Assembly: GCA_964036275.1 (NCBI GenBank)
Contig: OZ038433.1
Span: forward strand, 32,397,336-32,461,335
DNA: 64,000 bases
From: Litoditis marina
Lineage: Eukaryota > Nematoda > Chromadorea > Rhabditida > Rhabditidae
Direction: 5' to 3'
Below, in pieces: positions 50,238 through 61,096 of this stretch (positions within the stretch are counted from its first letter, which is position 1; each line of letters starts with the position of its first letter). The notes beneath the pieces were generated by a model, which had not been told where the DNA came from, ran no database searches, and saw nothing but the letters and a program-made list of their open reading frames with translations. A program made the translations under genes and the position numbers.

Positions 50238-52601
50238 AAGTCTGTCTCGCCGCTATTCCTCAATGCGATGCTCACAGCACACAAGAAAAACCCGAGTGCG
50301 GCTATGAGAATAGTCGCGAAAGTGACCAAAGGAGAGCTCACCATGGGGGAGGCCAGAAAGGTGAGGGGGGAGGGGGCCGTTTCCATTCACTCACAGTGCC
50401 CCGCATTCGCCGATGGGGCGGGGACTTTTTCGGCAGAAAAAGAGGGTACCATTGGTCTTTAGATTTGAAATTTCATCAAGATCTTCTTTTTGTGTGGTTT
50501 TGATGCGATTTGAGGGAGTCCATTCGGTTCAGTGTATTTTGTGGCGACTTCTATGTTCATTCTCAACATCAGCTTTATCATCATCATTTTTTGTAGGCTT
50601 TTCTTGGAGTTCCGCACTCATGCCACCAGGTGTTACATCTGAGAGGGTACAACAAATCGGAAATAACAGAAATCATTTCCAAGACGGGACGGGATTCGCA
50701 AATGGCTAAAATTATGAGGTACTCATTCATTGGCGGCATCTGTTAATTCCACAGTCCCAGTAAAGTACTCAGTTTCCTCCCTTTCAAATGCATCTATGTG
50801 ACGTAATAATCAAACTATACTCAGGCGCCCAGTGTGAATTTGATTGTTTGTCGCTTTTTCGCAATTTACGTACGTGTTGATTTCAGCCAGATCTACTGTT
50901 CACGGGGACGCCTCCTGGTGAACACCTTCGTATCGAAGTGCCTGGATGCGCGAGAAAAAGAAAAAGCACAACAGCAAAGTGTTTTGCCTAAATCTGTGGA
51001 TCGAGTGGAGGAGTTCAACAATGCACCCATATTGATAATGTCTAAGGAGGTTGGTTTTACAGCCACTGTGAAACTGTGTCAGTCTCTGTTACACGTATTC
51101 AACTCTATCGAGCGATAGTGTTAAGTATTATCACCCATTTTTAGTTGAGCGTTCGAAATACTAATAGCACTTTAAGATGAATTTTCTCATTGCAATTGCA
51201 CACGTTTTCATCAACCTCTTCACTGCCGTCTGGTCAGAAATCCTCAACAGTTTATACAACTGTCGAAAATTTCTCATCGGGCGTTAAGACGAGTACTCAC
51301 AGATATAAAATTGCTAAATTTCTCGACGACTGGTAGGCAAATGTCATCTGTGCAAAACCTGTTCTCATTTGGTGCTCTGGCCGCAAAGTTAAAAACTGTT
51401 TTTTACAGTTCACTGATGTCGTAGTGCAGCACTTGTCTACCTCAAACGACAACTACACTCTGGTTTTGGGATCGCACACTCTTGACCAACGAATCACCTC
51501 GACTCTCAATCCGATACACCATGATATGGCGTTTGTGAATGAATGTGCTATCAAAACAACCCGAGGTGTGTTCAAATTAATATAAAAGGTAGATATTCTA
51601 TCAGGTTTACAATGTTTCTGTATCACCCCAATCCAACAAATACGGAATACGTGTTTATTTTGTATACTGTACTGGTACCAGAAAAACAGATCTCAGCAAT
51701 AGCTTTTCTTTTTTTGAACAGCATTATACGGTGGTCTGTTAAGAATATACCGGGAACACTCTGATCCAAAAGAAAAAAAATAGTTGTGGATACCACAGCT
51801 ACTTGTAATACTTGAAATATTAATGTTCCTAAATGCGCGACAACGTGTTTCTTAGCCACCGGGGCTCTTCCACTCACTGAATTCGCGTAAATTGAATCAT
51901 GAGTCTTTCAGCTGGACTGGCCGTGTCATTCTTTCCATTCGCTCTAATAGTGCGCAGAAATGGAGCCTATCTTGACGAGAGTGCAGTCGCATCGGAATTT
52001 GTCGAGAGAGGCTTCTCTGATATGACCACTCTGTGCAAACCTACGCGGATGGGGGCGTTCTTCAACGATTGCGGTTACAAATCGCTGTCCGTATGTGTTT
52101 CAAAGCACTATGAAGGTGAGACTTTGATTTGCCAGTTGCTGACTTTGCAAACTTTGATTTGCCAGTTGCTTTATAACTTTTTGACGGGAAAGAAGTAACT
52201 TTTATACTTTGGAAAAGTCATGCGGTGGCGAAGTGATGGCTTGAATGATAGGACATTTGTAGTTTGAACGCAGTTTCTCTGAATTTAGAATTCCTCCAAA
52301 TTCATAGTTACCATAGACCCAATGGCGTATTATTAACGTAGTTGATACCTGCAGAACGCCTAGGAATCTAATCATACCCAATTGCTACCTTGACTACAGC
52401 ATGCTTCGTGACGGTGTGAAGAACCTGTGGTTTGTATAGTGTCTGTGCACATTAAACATAGAATGTTTTTCAGATATCATTGTTTCCATTTCGAAATCCT
52501 TTGAGGAGATTGTATTGTCAGAAACACAAGGATACAACTTCAGCAACCTTGTCTCCACTACAAAGTCTAGTTCCAGTTCAGCGAATGCAGTTCCAGATTG
52601 A
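50238..52601 (+). CDS. Second transposon gene, unknown family, six exons, at least 288 aa
   Basis: Exons 50238-50360, 50597-50718, 50887-51049, 51409-51565, 51912-52115, 52474-52601 (TGA) with fully consistent phases. If the first exon is a trans-splice acceptor, the ATG at 50268 gives MLTAHKKNPSAAMRIVAKVT and 288 aa. Other recognisable stretches are AFLGVPHSCHQVLHLRGYNK, LGSHTLDQRITSTLNPIHHD and GLAVSFFPFALIVRRNGAYL. There is no signal peptide and no clear membrane span. The N-terminal 60 residues have the spacing of a helix-turn-helix (KGELTMGEARKAFLGV ... YNKSEITEII), which is inference. The end is Ser-rich (TTKSSSSSANAVPD). It lies head-to-head with the VGHTH gene and inside the terminal repeats, so it travels with the element. 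Confidence 0.72.
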
Positions 52602-52970
52602 GCACTAGTAAATTCGTTAGCGAATCTCTTTATTTTCTATTTAACCGGTACTTGCTCACACTGGTTTCATTTCTCATTCTACTCGATAGTCATACTATTC
52701 TGATCACATCGTCCTATTTATACATACATTATCACTGAATCCTATGGTGATACATTGGCTGTGTTAACTTTCTAGGGGAAATAATTTGCCAACTTAATAG
52801 TAATTGTTACTCGATCCATTATTTCTCTTCGTAAACGCGATCTAATCGCTTTATTACTATTTTAGATATTGAAGTTTTCTGTTTACTATCGACGTTTTTC
52901 CTTTATATTGAACTCGTTACCATTTTTTGTTGATGATGAAATGAATCTGTTCTGATTTCGAATGTTCCAA

Positions 52971-53160
52971 GTGTGAAAAATTGTGCCCAAAAAATTGTAG
53001 TGTGAAAAATTGTGCCCAAAAAATTGTAGTGTGAAAAATTGGGCACAAAAAATTCAAGTGTGAAAAAATGTGCCCAAAAATTTGTAGTGTGAAAAATTGG
53101 GCTCAAAAAATTGTAGTGTGAAAAATTGGGCCCAAAAAATTGTAGTGTGAAAAATTGTGT
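52971..53160 (-). repeat. Right subterminal array, ~6.5 units, inverted to the left one
   Basis: GTGTGAAAAATTGTGCCCAA plus AAAATTGTA units, the complement of the left-array word. Confidence 0.92.
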
Positions 53161-53364
53161 CACACAATTGGTCGTTTTTAATCGTTGCGTTCTGTATTTA
53201 CTATGAACTTCAACTGTCTCATAAACTGAATATTTTCTGGTTCTGTTCATGTTCACACTGATAAATAAACGGTTTACTGCAAATAAATATGTCAAGACCC
53301 TCGCACGAAGATAAGACAGAAAAAATTATAGATTCCGCAATATTAGTCAATCCATGATTTCCAG

Positions 53365-53435
53365 TCCCAGCTTTTCTTCGTTCGGTGAATAAATTGTCGA
53401 TTTCTGAAACCATTTAGATTGGAGCGTCTTATATA
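53365..53435 (-). repeat. Right terminal inverted repeat (71 bp)
   Basis: Exact complement of 46998-47068. It is followed at once by a MITE fragment (CTGTTAGTCAATTGCACAGT). Confidence 0.93.
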
Positions 53436-53525
53436 CTGTTAGTCAATTGCACAGTCACGTGAAACATGTTAAACACAGTAGAACTCAGAAACGTACAATG
53501 AAAAAGTGCACGATCCATTCAATTT
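53436..53525. mobile_element. MITE-like repeat, copy 5 (3' part degenerate), at the transposon's right edge
   Basis: Matches 45345-45420 from GTTAGTCAATTGCACAGTCA to AGTGCACGAT, then lacks about 30 bp before CATTCAATTT. Confidence 0.68.
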
Positions 53526-54009
53526 ACTGCTAGTATATGTTACTCATTTTAACTGACGTATTTCTGACGTCATTCTCTATTTCAAACATCTTGGTCGGCT
53601 TTGCAGGTGGTGTGAATCATCTATTTGCTCAGATAAGGAATGTCTGCTTTAATACCCTCTCCATGACCGATTCTTCCATTTTCTACAGCCATGCACATTA
53701 TCGAACACCCAGTGAGCTCATTTATTAATTTTCAATATGAACATTTAATTTTCAAAAGGGGTTTCAAATATAAATACTAGTTTGTATTTCGAAATACGGA
53801 TTTGTAAGAGAAACGAAGCGTAGTTGCTAACTTTCCCGTTCTCTGCAACTTTCTGACTTTTTGAATGGGTTTTTCGAAGTAAGCAGACCCTTGAAGAGTA
53901 AACATGAACAACGATGCGAAGTTGGTGCGTCATACCAATTGTGAGTTCATAGATTTACGCGACGTTCGTACACTACATCTGAATTTTTTCACCAAAAAAG
54001 ATCTACTCT

Positions 54010-54205
54010 TATGCGGCTGTTATAGTGAGTGCCAAATTTATAAAATTATGTCTCTGGACGGAAGCAAAAGTTTCATAGCAGGGCGCTGACCACTGCGCTA
54101 TTAGAACACATATCAGGAAAGCTTGGGAAACGAAGACATGTGTGCGTACACAGCGGAAAGTGAGATATACAGTACCCTTCCGCCTTTTCGTTAGCGGAGA
54201 CTATA
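54010..54205 (-). mobile_element. tRNA-derived SINE, copy 2
   Basis: Minus-strand A box TAGCGCAGTGGTCAGCGC; the B-box region is decayed here. The 5' part (ACTTTCCGCTGTGTACGCAC) and tail (TTATAAATTTGGCACTCACT) match the other copies. Confidence 0.75.
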
Positions 54206-54320
54206 CGTGTCAAGTGGCAGATTCTTTCTGTGTAGGTAAGACTACAGATGTAGATATACATCATTAATTTGATAATAATGTAGAATTGTTTGCGCATTGT
54301 AACCCTAATACTTATTCTAG

Positions 54321-56856
54321 TGCGTTCCCTTCGAGACCCCCATCTATGAGGGTATGGAACACAACTCGAAGGTCGAAATACACGGAGAGGCCCATATGGG
54401 ACATCACAAGTGGGTTCAATATTATCAAAATTCAACAATATAATCGAATATTTCCGTGAAAGTCGAAATATCCGTTAAATCAAGTTTCAGATCAACGATG
54501 ATGCTGAAAACAGAAATCATCGAGTCCTGTCAGTTTGCTAATTCGTTTTAAGATTGTTTATTGATTTTTCGGGAGATAAATGGTATCTTTGAAAGTGCTT
54601 GGAATATTTCTTATCGAGAGACACTGTCTGAAGTCATTATACTCGAGCAGAGAACGAATGAAATATCCTACGGAACAGTTTCCTATTTGCTGCAAACACG
54701 CACTGTTCCTTCACGCTCACTTACAGCCAGGATAGAATTTCGAGATTTAGGGTCGAATAGTTACTCTGCTTTTCACCTCTGTAATTAACTTTCAGTCAAA
54801 AACGATGATTGCTTATTTAATGACCTATAACAGATGTGTTATCACAAGAATCACCATGACTATCAATAAGCCCAGTGGTTTAAACAAAAAAAACTAGTAT
54901 AGATCGATGGAAATAGAAAACACAAACTAACTAAACTTCTACACTGAAAAACATTGACTGAAGTTCGTGAATCACGAAGTACATCGAGATCAAACTACAA
55001 CGAGGTTTTGATCTCTCCCAACATTATCAAAATAGTATTAGTACAATACTATATTAGATAATATTAGAAGAATATGACAACGATATTACTATGATATCAA
55101 TATTGTTCCAGCGGTTTCGTGGTAGAATTCCCCTCGATGGAGGGCATCGCCCTTCACATGTCCGTGCGGATGAACGAGTGTGGAGAGCACGTGGTCATTC
55201 TCAACTCGGCCAGACACGGACAGTACGTTTTGATCCGATTGTAAACATATGCATTGAAGAGACCGAAGCTATTGTCAGTATCTGAAAAGTTCAAAAAGCA
55301 AGTACACACACACTGAAACTGGATGCACGAAAGATCTCTGTACAGACTCAGGAAATGTCAGTGAATTACTATGGTTGTTATTCGGAGAGTCATAGATCCT
55401 CGTGAACAGTACAAATTGAGAGATACTGACTGGGCAAAAAGGACGAAGAGTAAGTATCCCCGAATGAACTCGACAATTAAATAAACAGAATTAGGTTGAA
55501 TGAAATAATGTTAACTAGGATAACTTTAGGATGAGTGCTTTTCTGTATATGTAATGATTTTCCCGACCAATTCGCTTTTCTTGCAGTTGGGAGTGCGAGG
55601 AGCGACACCATAATCCGTTCCATTGTGGACACCACTTCCACTTGAAGATCAAAAACCATCACGGTCATTATGGGGTTAGTATACAGATTCACCATCTAGA
55701 TAATGACTTGATGCTGAATTTTATATGTCCAACTACACACTCTATAAAGTTTCTAATATAAATTTTTTGTTATGTTGAACGAAGCTAGAGAAAGTTTCTA
55801 CAATTTCCTGTTGAAAGGTTAGAATTATCCATAAATACGACTTACTAAACAAATAAAAATTTTCTCTACCGAAATAACAAAAGCGAACATCCAGATTGAC
55901 GTGAACGGCCACCACCTTGCCCATTTCCACCACCGAGAATCTCCCCATCACATTCGAGCATTGGTTATTCGAGGAGACGTGAGGGTGGAGAAGATACACT
56001 TTGACCACTTCCGACATCACAACGGCGGAGGTACGTAGAAGATCAATCACTTAGTTTCTTATTCAGTATATTAGTTTCTAATAAGGACGTCAAAATTGTA
56101 TCGACTAGTATCAACAGGGAACGGTTTCGTTGGTACAACAACGAAAGGTTTAGTTGAAGGCACTGGAACGAGAACTACATTCGGAGAATGGTTTGGCAGT
56201 TGCCCACACAAATTTGAGTAAATTATAAGTTTCATAATTGATGGACGTTTCTCAATCAATTGAATATGAGCCTGGTTCCAGGGGTAGAGTTCGGAGGTCA
56301 TGGCGGTATGATGATGGCCCCTCCACCACCCATGATGGTGGCCCCGCCCCCGATGGCCCCGCCCCCAATGATATACGGGGCACCGATGAGAGGACCCGAG
56401 GTACGTAGGAGCTCATTTACATAGTTCCTTGTCACGTTTACTTGAAATGACAGAATACAGTGTCATCCTCAACAATTCGACAAATCTCCCCAACCATCCT
56501 CCCTCCTAAACTGACGTAGGTTCGTGAGAGGTCATAGTTTTATTTGACCTACTTCTGGCAAAGACAATGTCCATGTTTCTGAATGTTTTTTGGTCTCAGA
56601 AATATGCGCCTCTGAAGGGGTTAAGGTTGTATTTTAGCTACTGGACGCTCTGAAGCACTTGAACACCAAACCATACGGGTTCTATTTTTCGTTGATTCGA
56701 AACGTGGTGATTCATTTGTATACGTACTATTTACCCATTGTCAATAACCTTTCGCTCTAGGTCGTGGTGATAGAAGAAGACCACCACCACCACCACCACC
56801 ACCGGCACGGTCTACTTCATCGATTGACGCATCATCACAGACATCACTGCGACTGA
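54321..56856 (+). CDS. His-rich galectin-like protein with Pro/Met and poly-His tail (first exon unresolved)
   Basis: Exons 54321-54409, 55112-55222, 55587-55674, 55895-56030, 56282-56400, 56761-56856 (TGA); phases match, 212 aa. It starts within VPFETPIYEGMEHNSKVEIH, continues FVVEFPSMEGIALHMSVRMN, ILNSARHGHWECEERHH and IDVNGHHLAHFHHRESPHHI, and ends the domain with VIRGDVRVEKIHF. Order and spacing are those of one galectin beta-sandwich. The usual sugar-binding H-x-NPR reads H-M-SVR, while the N before and W..E.R are kept, so beta-galactoside binding is doubtful. After the domain come a Pro/Met-rich segment (MMMAPPPPMMV...) and a run of seven His. About one residue in six of the domain is His, suggesting metal binding. 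The upstream exon with ATG is not fixed; a trans-spliced start at the internal ATG (54354) would lose the first strand. Confidence 0.8.
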
Positions 56857-57263
56857 GACTAATTTTTCATTTTTCTCATATTCTATCGTTTTGTTAGTGT
56901 CATCGAAAACTATCCTTGTTGTGCATGGAGATACCTCTTTCATAAAACAACGAACTACATCAGTCATCTATTATGTGTTATGTTTCAAATGTGCAGAGTA
57001 ATATGAAATATTCCAATGCATGAATGGAAAATGAAAGCATTGTAAGTTTTCCATCGAAACAATCATGTGTAACATCAAAAACATTCAAAAACGAAACATC
57101 AAACTCTTGACTGAAAATGACGAATTTCGAAATTTTTGATTATCCCCATAACACCAGCAGTTATTTGTTTTCGCATTTTTGAAAATTGTAGTTGAGAATA
57201 AAGTTTATTCCGTTTACAATATTTACAAACATAAGATCAGAACACTAGGGGTGTTTCTTCTTC
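56857..57263. other. Convergent gap between galectin-like (+) and ground-like (-) genes
   Basis: AT-rich 3' flanks. AATAAA on the minus strand lies at 57204-57209, 55 bp past the ground-like stop codon. No exon. Confidence 0.75.
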
Positions 57264-58359
57264 TCAGAGGGCGAATGCCTGACAGTAGTGGGTTCCGTTG
57301 CGAGTTCCACAGAATTCAGTATCGTGGCGAACGAAATACGAGAAAGGTTTCTGGAAAGAAGCGGATTTCAAATAAGAGAGTTAAGCACCTACAAGACCGC
57401 CTAATAAGAAGGATTGTACCAGAATAACTATATGAGGTGAGATATGCGTTTCCGACCAGTCAGGGGCATGATGACCAGTTATTAGTGGTCAACATCGGTG
57501 AAGACGGTTATTATCTGGGTGCCATTCAGGCATTTCGGTTCATTTGCTTGGCTCTTTAGTTCGAATTCTCAGTAAAAGATAATCAGTTTGGATCATGGAG
57601 GTTATGTAATATAGTTTGTAGTTTGATACCTCCGAGCAGATGACCACATATCGATCTCCCAGTTGTTCGAGTGCAGCCGAAATAGCACGACCAGACTGAT
57701 CCGCAGTTTCTCTCATGTTCTGAAAATAAGATATAGTGAGTGCCATATTTATTAATTTCTGTCTCTCGTTTGTATCGAACCTGCGAGCAAAGGTTTGGTA
57801 GCAGGGCGGTATCCACTGCGCTATTAGAGCACATAGAAGGGAAGCTTTGGAATCAAAGACATGTGTGCGTACACCGCGGAAAGTGAGATATACAGTACCC
57901 TCCCGCCTTTTCGTTGGCGACAACTATAAAGGAATAATAAATACTTATAATGTATTTTATATTCTATATAATCGATAATCGTACTTTTGTGATGGTTTGT
58001 CTTAATTCGGGAGTATTGCAAAGTAGATCCTTGTCCCCTGCAGCCAGTCCAAGGAAGGGGGGAGGTGGCATATCGATCGATCTACAAAGTACAACGATCA
58101 GGTTACAAAGGGGGAATATCGATTGATCTACAAAGTACAAAGATCAGGTTATAAAGAAGGACAGTTGCGAGCAACGAGCTGTTCTGGTTTGGGGCTAGAA
58201 CATTATCCCTCTAACAAAATTCTACCTCTTCTTTCTGCCGCCGCAAGCAGAAGGTTGACATCCGCAGCTGCTTCCACCACCACCGCCTCCCATTCCCAAG
58301 AAACAGGCAGAGACGGAGAGAAGGAGAGAGAAGGCGAAAAGCAGAGAAAAAGAGTTCAT
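57264..58359 (-). CDS. grl: Ground-like domain secreted protein A, 135 aa
   Basis: Exons in transcript order: 58359-58226, 58081-57985, 57719-57630, 57350-57264 (TGA); 408 nt. The product starts MNSFSLLFAFSLLLSVSACF (signal peptide), has a Gly6 run with SSCGCQPSACGGRKKR, a short proline linker, then the ground-like domain DKDLLCNTPELRQTITKNMR, DRYVVICSEKPFSYFV and FCGTRNGTHYCQAFAL. The Cys pattern and the YVVICS motif are those of nematode ground-like proteins, secreted hedgehog-related proteins made mainly by epidermis and linked to cuticle or signalling. RKKR could be a furin site. The ATG is 1 nt after a CTCCAG acceptor. Intron 2 holds a SINE (57734-57928). Exon 2 has tandem acceptors: the upstream one, in a 46-bp duplication, would lead to an early stop. 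Confidence 0.9.
57734..57928 (-). mobile_element. tRNA-derived SINE, copy 3 (intron of ground-like A)
   Basis: Minus-strand A box TAGCGCAGTGGATACCGC and B box GGTTCGATACA; tail TAATAAATATGGCACTCACT. The same insertion is in copy B, so it predates the duplication. Confidence 0.85.
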
Positions 58360-58593
58360 TCTGGAGGTAGCTGGAAACTGTCCAGTTTACTATACTAATT
58401 AAACCAGAATACGCATACATTGTTGATTTAGAAAAACTCAATTTTGTATCTACTTTAATAACACGGAATGCTACACGGGTGAATTAGAATAACTTGGGTC
58501 TACGACTTCTAGAGTCACGAACGAGTTATGACGTAGGGTTATTCTGCAAGATAGAAGCAGAAGCAGATATCAATGGTCTTTCACCTCCCGTCT

Positions 58594-58620
58594 AGCTAAG
58601 GAGGGGGGGGGGGGGGGGAG
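58594..58620 (+). repeat. G homopolymer run
   Basis: About 17 G in a row in copy A against about 10 at the matching place (62503-62515) in copy B, a length polymorphism between duplicates. Confidence 0.85.
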
Positions 58621-59233
58621 CAAACATAAATCAGACACTAAGAGACAACTAAAGTTTAGCTTGGGAGTTGAGTTCAATGAGAAAGAAGCAAAACGGTGGA
58701 GTTGTGATATTTGCCGCCTCCTCTCCTTTATATACCGCACTGCATTTGAATATTGGCAGATAAGATCGGATCTTGTGATGAATAGCCAGATTTATCTCAG
58801 TTCACATCTAACGTGCAAAAAAACTGTCTGGTGTAATTTCATGTGTTTCCGTTAGCTAGGCTGAGGCTAATAGTACCCCTGTCTCTCATACCTATTAGTT
58901 CGGTTATGAACTGGAATAATTGTGGAGTTGTGAAAGACTAACAATGACAAAAGTGGAAGTAAGAACGTAGAAATGACTTAGAGAAACAAATGTGTTTTTG
59001 TACAGAACTTAGATTCTATCTAAGTAAAGATAAAAATTTAAATTGAGTTTTTGACAGAATTAGAATAATTTGTACTAATGTGAACATTGTTTGTGTTTCA
59101 GTGCATTCGATTAATTGCTTGGTCTGTTCCTGAATGCAACATTATTTTAAGGTTTCAAAATGGCGATAAAGATACTATGCACCTAAATGTGTTTATCTGT
59201 TCCGAATAATTTAATGCACTTGATTTTATCGAA

Positions 59234-59292
59234 AAGCGCAGTATGTTTTCCTTTTCTGTGGTCGCAGGTTCGATCCCGCTCTGGAGCACCCA
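59234..59292 (+). pseudogene. tRNA-like fossil, copy A
   Basis: AAGCGCAGTATG and GGTCGCAGGTTCGATCCCGC with CTGGAGCACCCA look like the D-arm core, T-arm and acceptor 3' strand of a tRNA, but no 5' strand pairs with AGCACCC. It is repeated at 63129-63188. It could be the head of another SINE. Confidence 0.6.
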
Positions 59293-60102
59293 TCTTATAG
59301 CTGTTTTCCGTTCTTAATTGATATATCTCGGTGTTCGTATTGGCTTTGCCAACATACTTCCAACTGATGCGAGCGACCAAGTTGACAGTCTCAGAATTTG
59401 TACACCTTACGTTTTGCTGTATATCTTATCGATTGTGATTCTCAGGCTGTTTGATCCCACCGTAGATCATTGTACATGGTTTCATTCTTCTATAACATAA
59501 TTGTATTTTGGTCTAGGCGCATCTACTCACATAATTGGTGCGACTAGAATAACAGTCCGCAAAAACAGTCAATTGGAAGAGGACCGGTATTTCGAGTATC
59601 CTCAGATAGCCGTCGCATAATGTTACAATGACTTCGCACGTCCTGGTTTCCTTGTTTTTTGAAATGAAAAATCGGAACCACGACTGGTTCTAATAAAGAA
59701 GTTCAATCTGAAAAGGAAAAAAGTGTTAAGTGAGAGGTCGGTACTGTCTGAATAAGATGTGTATTAAACATAAACTAGAGAAGAAATGAGGAAGTTGGCA
59801 AATATTCATGAACAGAATAGTAGAGAACTGTAACAGAAAGAGAGAAAGAGTGAAAGTAGAGGAGAGTGAGAGAAAGCGGGGGGGGGGATATTGAAGTGGG
59901 ACAAAGAGTGTGGAGAACAGCAATATTGAAAGTCAACTTTTTTGAAATCGGGGGAATGTATGATTATCTGATTTCCCGTGAACTCATATCCCCGATAGCT
60001 CCGCTTTTGTATGTGGAACGGCTACTTGTTCTGAAACATTCGCTGGGCGAAGGCGCAACACTTCTTTCCGCAGATTACGTCAAATTACGGTATACACCGT
60101 TT

Positions 60103-61025
60103 CACCCTGTCGTGGACACCTACAGTTTGCAACCACACCACTTTTTCAAATGAAGCGATTAAAACACCTACTTCATTGGTAACAGTTAAGAACATTCACA
60201 GTAAGCCGAATGCGAACCTAAGCAAACTGTTCAGAGATTTCTCACTTGTCGAGAATTGGTCGGGGGTTAACGGGGCCATTTGACCAGACTATTCAGGACT
60301 CAGAAAGAGATACAAGAGCAACTCGCGCGATTCGGGCGCATCATGCGAATACCACACTCACCTATACATTCAAACCCCTACCTAGGTATAGTCCTCATCA
60401 TTTCTACTGAAACCTCCACAGTACACATTAGATAGTTTTCTGCTGCAAAGCTCGACTCGGTCGAAAATACACTTGAACACTCTCTGTACTAGGGAAGCAG
60501 AGTCGAATGCATAATTAGCTAACCGATAATGTTTACGTTCTTAAAGAGAAAAAATGTTTCGAAACAGTACTGTAGGAGTCTCAGTAGGAATGAAAATGAC
60601 TATACGCTGGCGCTGTAGTTATTTTTATACAAGCGAGGAAACTATCTTGCGAGCAGCATGTGATGGCTCGTGAGATTCATTGCAATTATCTTGAGATGTC
60701 TTGTGAGATACCGGTAGATCACTAGTTCGTCCGGATATTAACGACCACCTGCCGATAATGACGAAGTTTGGTGGAAATTTTTGATCGACTTCATTCGAAC
60801 TGTGTCACACTAACAAAGACATGAAATCTTCTTAGAATTAGAGTTTTACAGGTTTTTTAATTGAAACTTGGAACAGATATTTGGTTCTATCTCAACTCAA
60901 TGAAACTCGCCACTGAACAATGGGGAATTTCGATCAATTTATTACTAGACTTTTTTCTCTCTCTTTTCCGGCAATTGTAGATGAAAAGAAAGCCTGTCAC
61001 CCACAGGTTTTCATTTTCTAGTTGA
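60103..61025. other. Spacer between the two duplication units
   Basis: Single-copy within the window except for its edges. No exon, RNA gene or named repeat was recognised. Confidence 0.6.
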
Positions 61026-61096
61026 GTTGAGAATAAAGTTTATTTAGTTTACAATATTTACAAACAGAATAAAGAATATTGGGGAGTTTCTTCCAC

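Larger units (their letters stand above)
46998..53435. mobile_element. 6.4-kb DNA transposon with perfect 71-bp terminal inverted repeats
   Basis: 46998-47068 (starts TATATAAGACGCTCCAATCT) is the exact complement of 53365-53435. Just inside are subterminal arrays of a ~28-bp word, about 11 units at 47321-47633 and about 6.5 units in the opposite orientation at 52971-53160. Two divergent intron-bearing genes fill the centre: minus-strand 47919-50051 with a VGHTH motif, and plus-strand 50238-52601 of unknown family. Terminal repeats plus subterminal word arrays are typical of cut-and-paste elements whose transposase binds clustered sites. The target duplication cannot be defined because both flanks are TATA-like; the right flank is a MITE fragment. 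The class is unassigned. Confidence 0.85.
57187..60102. repeat. Tandem duplication, copy A (~2.9 kb)
   Basis: 57187-57353 matches 61026-61186, and 57612-60102 matches 61560-64000 with only scattered differences. Between these blocks the two copies are unrelated (57354-57611 against 61187-61559), which is exactly intron 3 of the ground-like gene. Copy A has 46 bp more near 58085-58130. Confidence 0.92.

Noticed and set aside
59234..59292. Functional tRNA gene
   Set aside because: The T-arm and 3' acceptor strand look right but no 5' acceptor strand pairs with them and the anticodon arm is not convincing.
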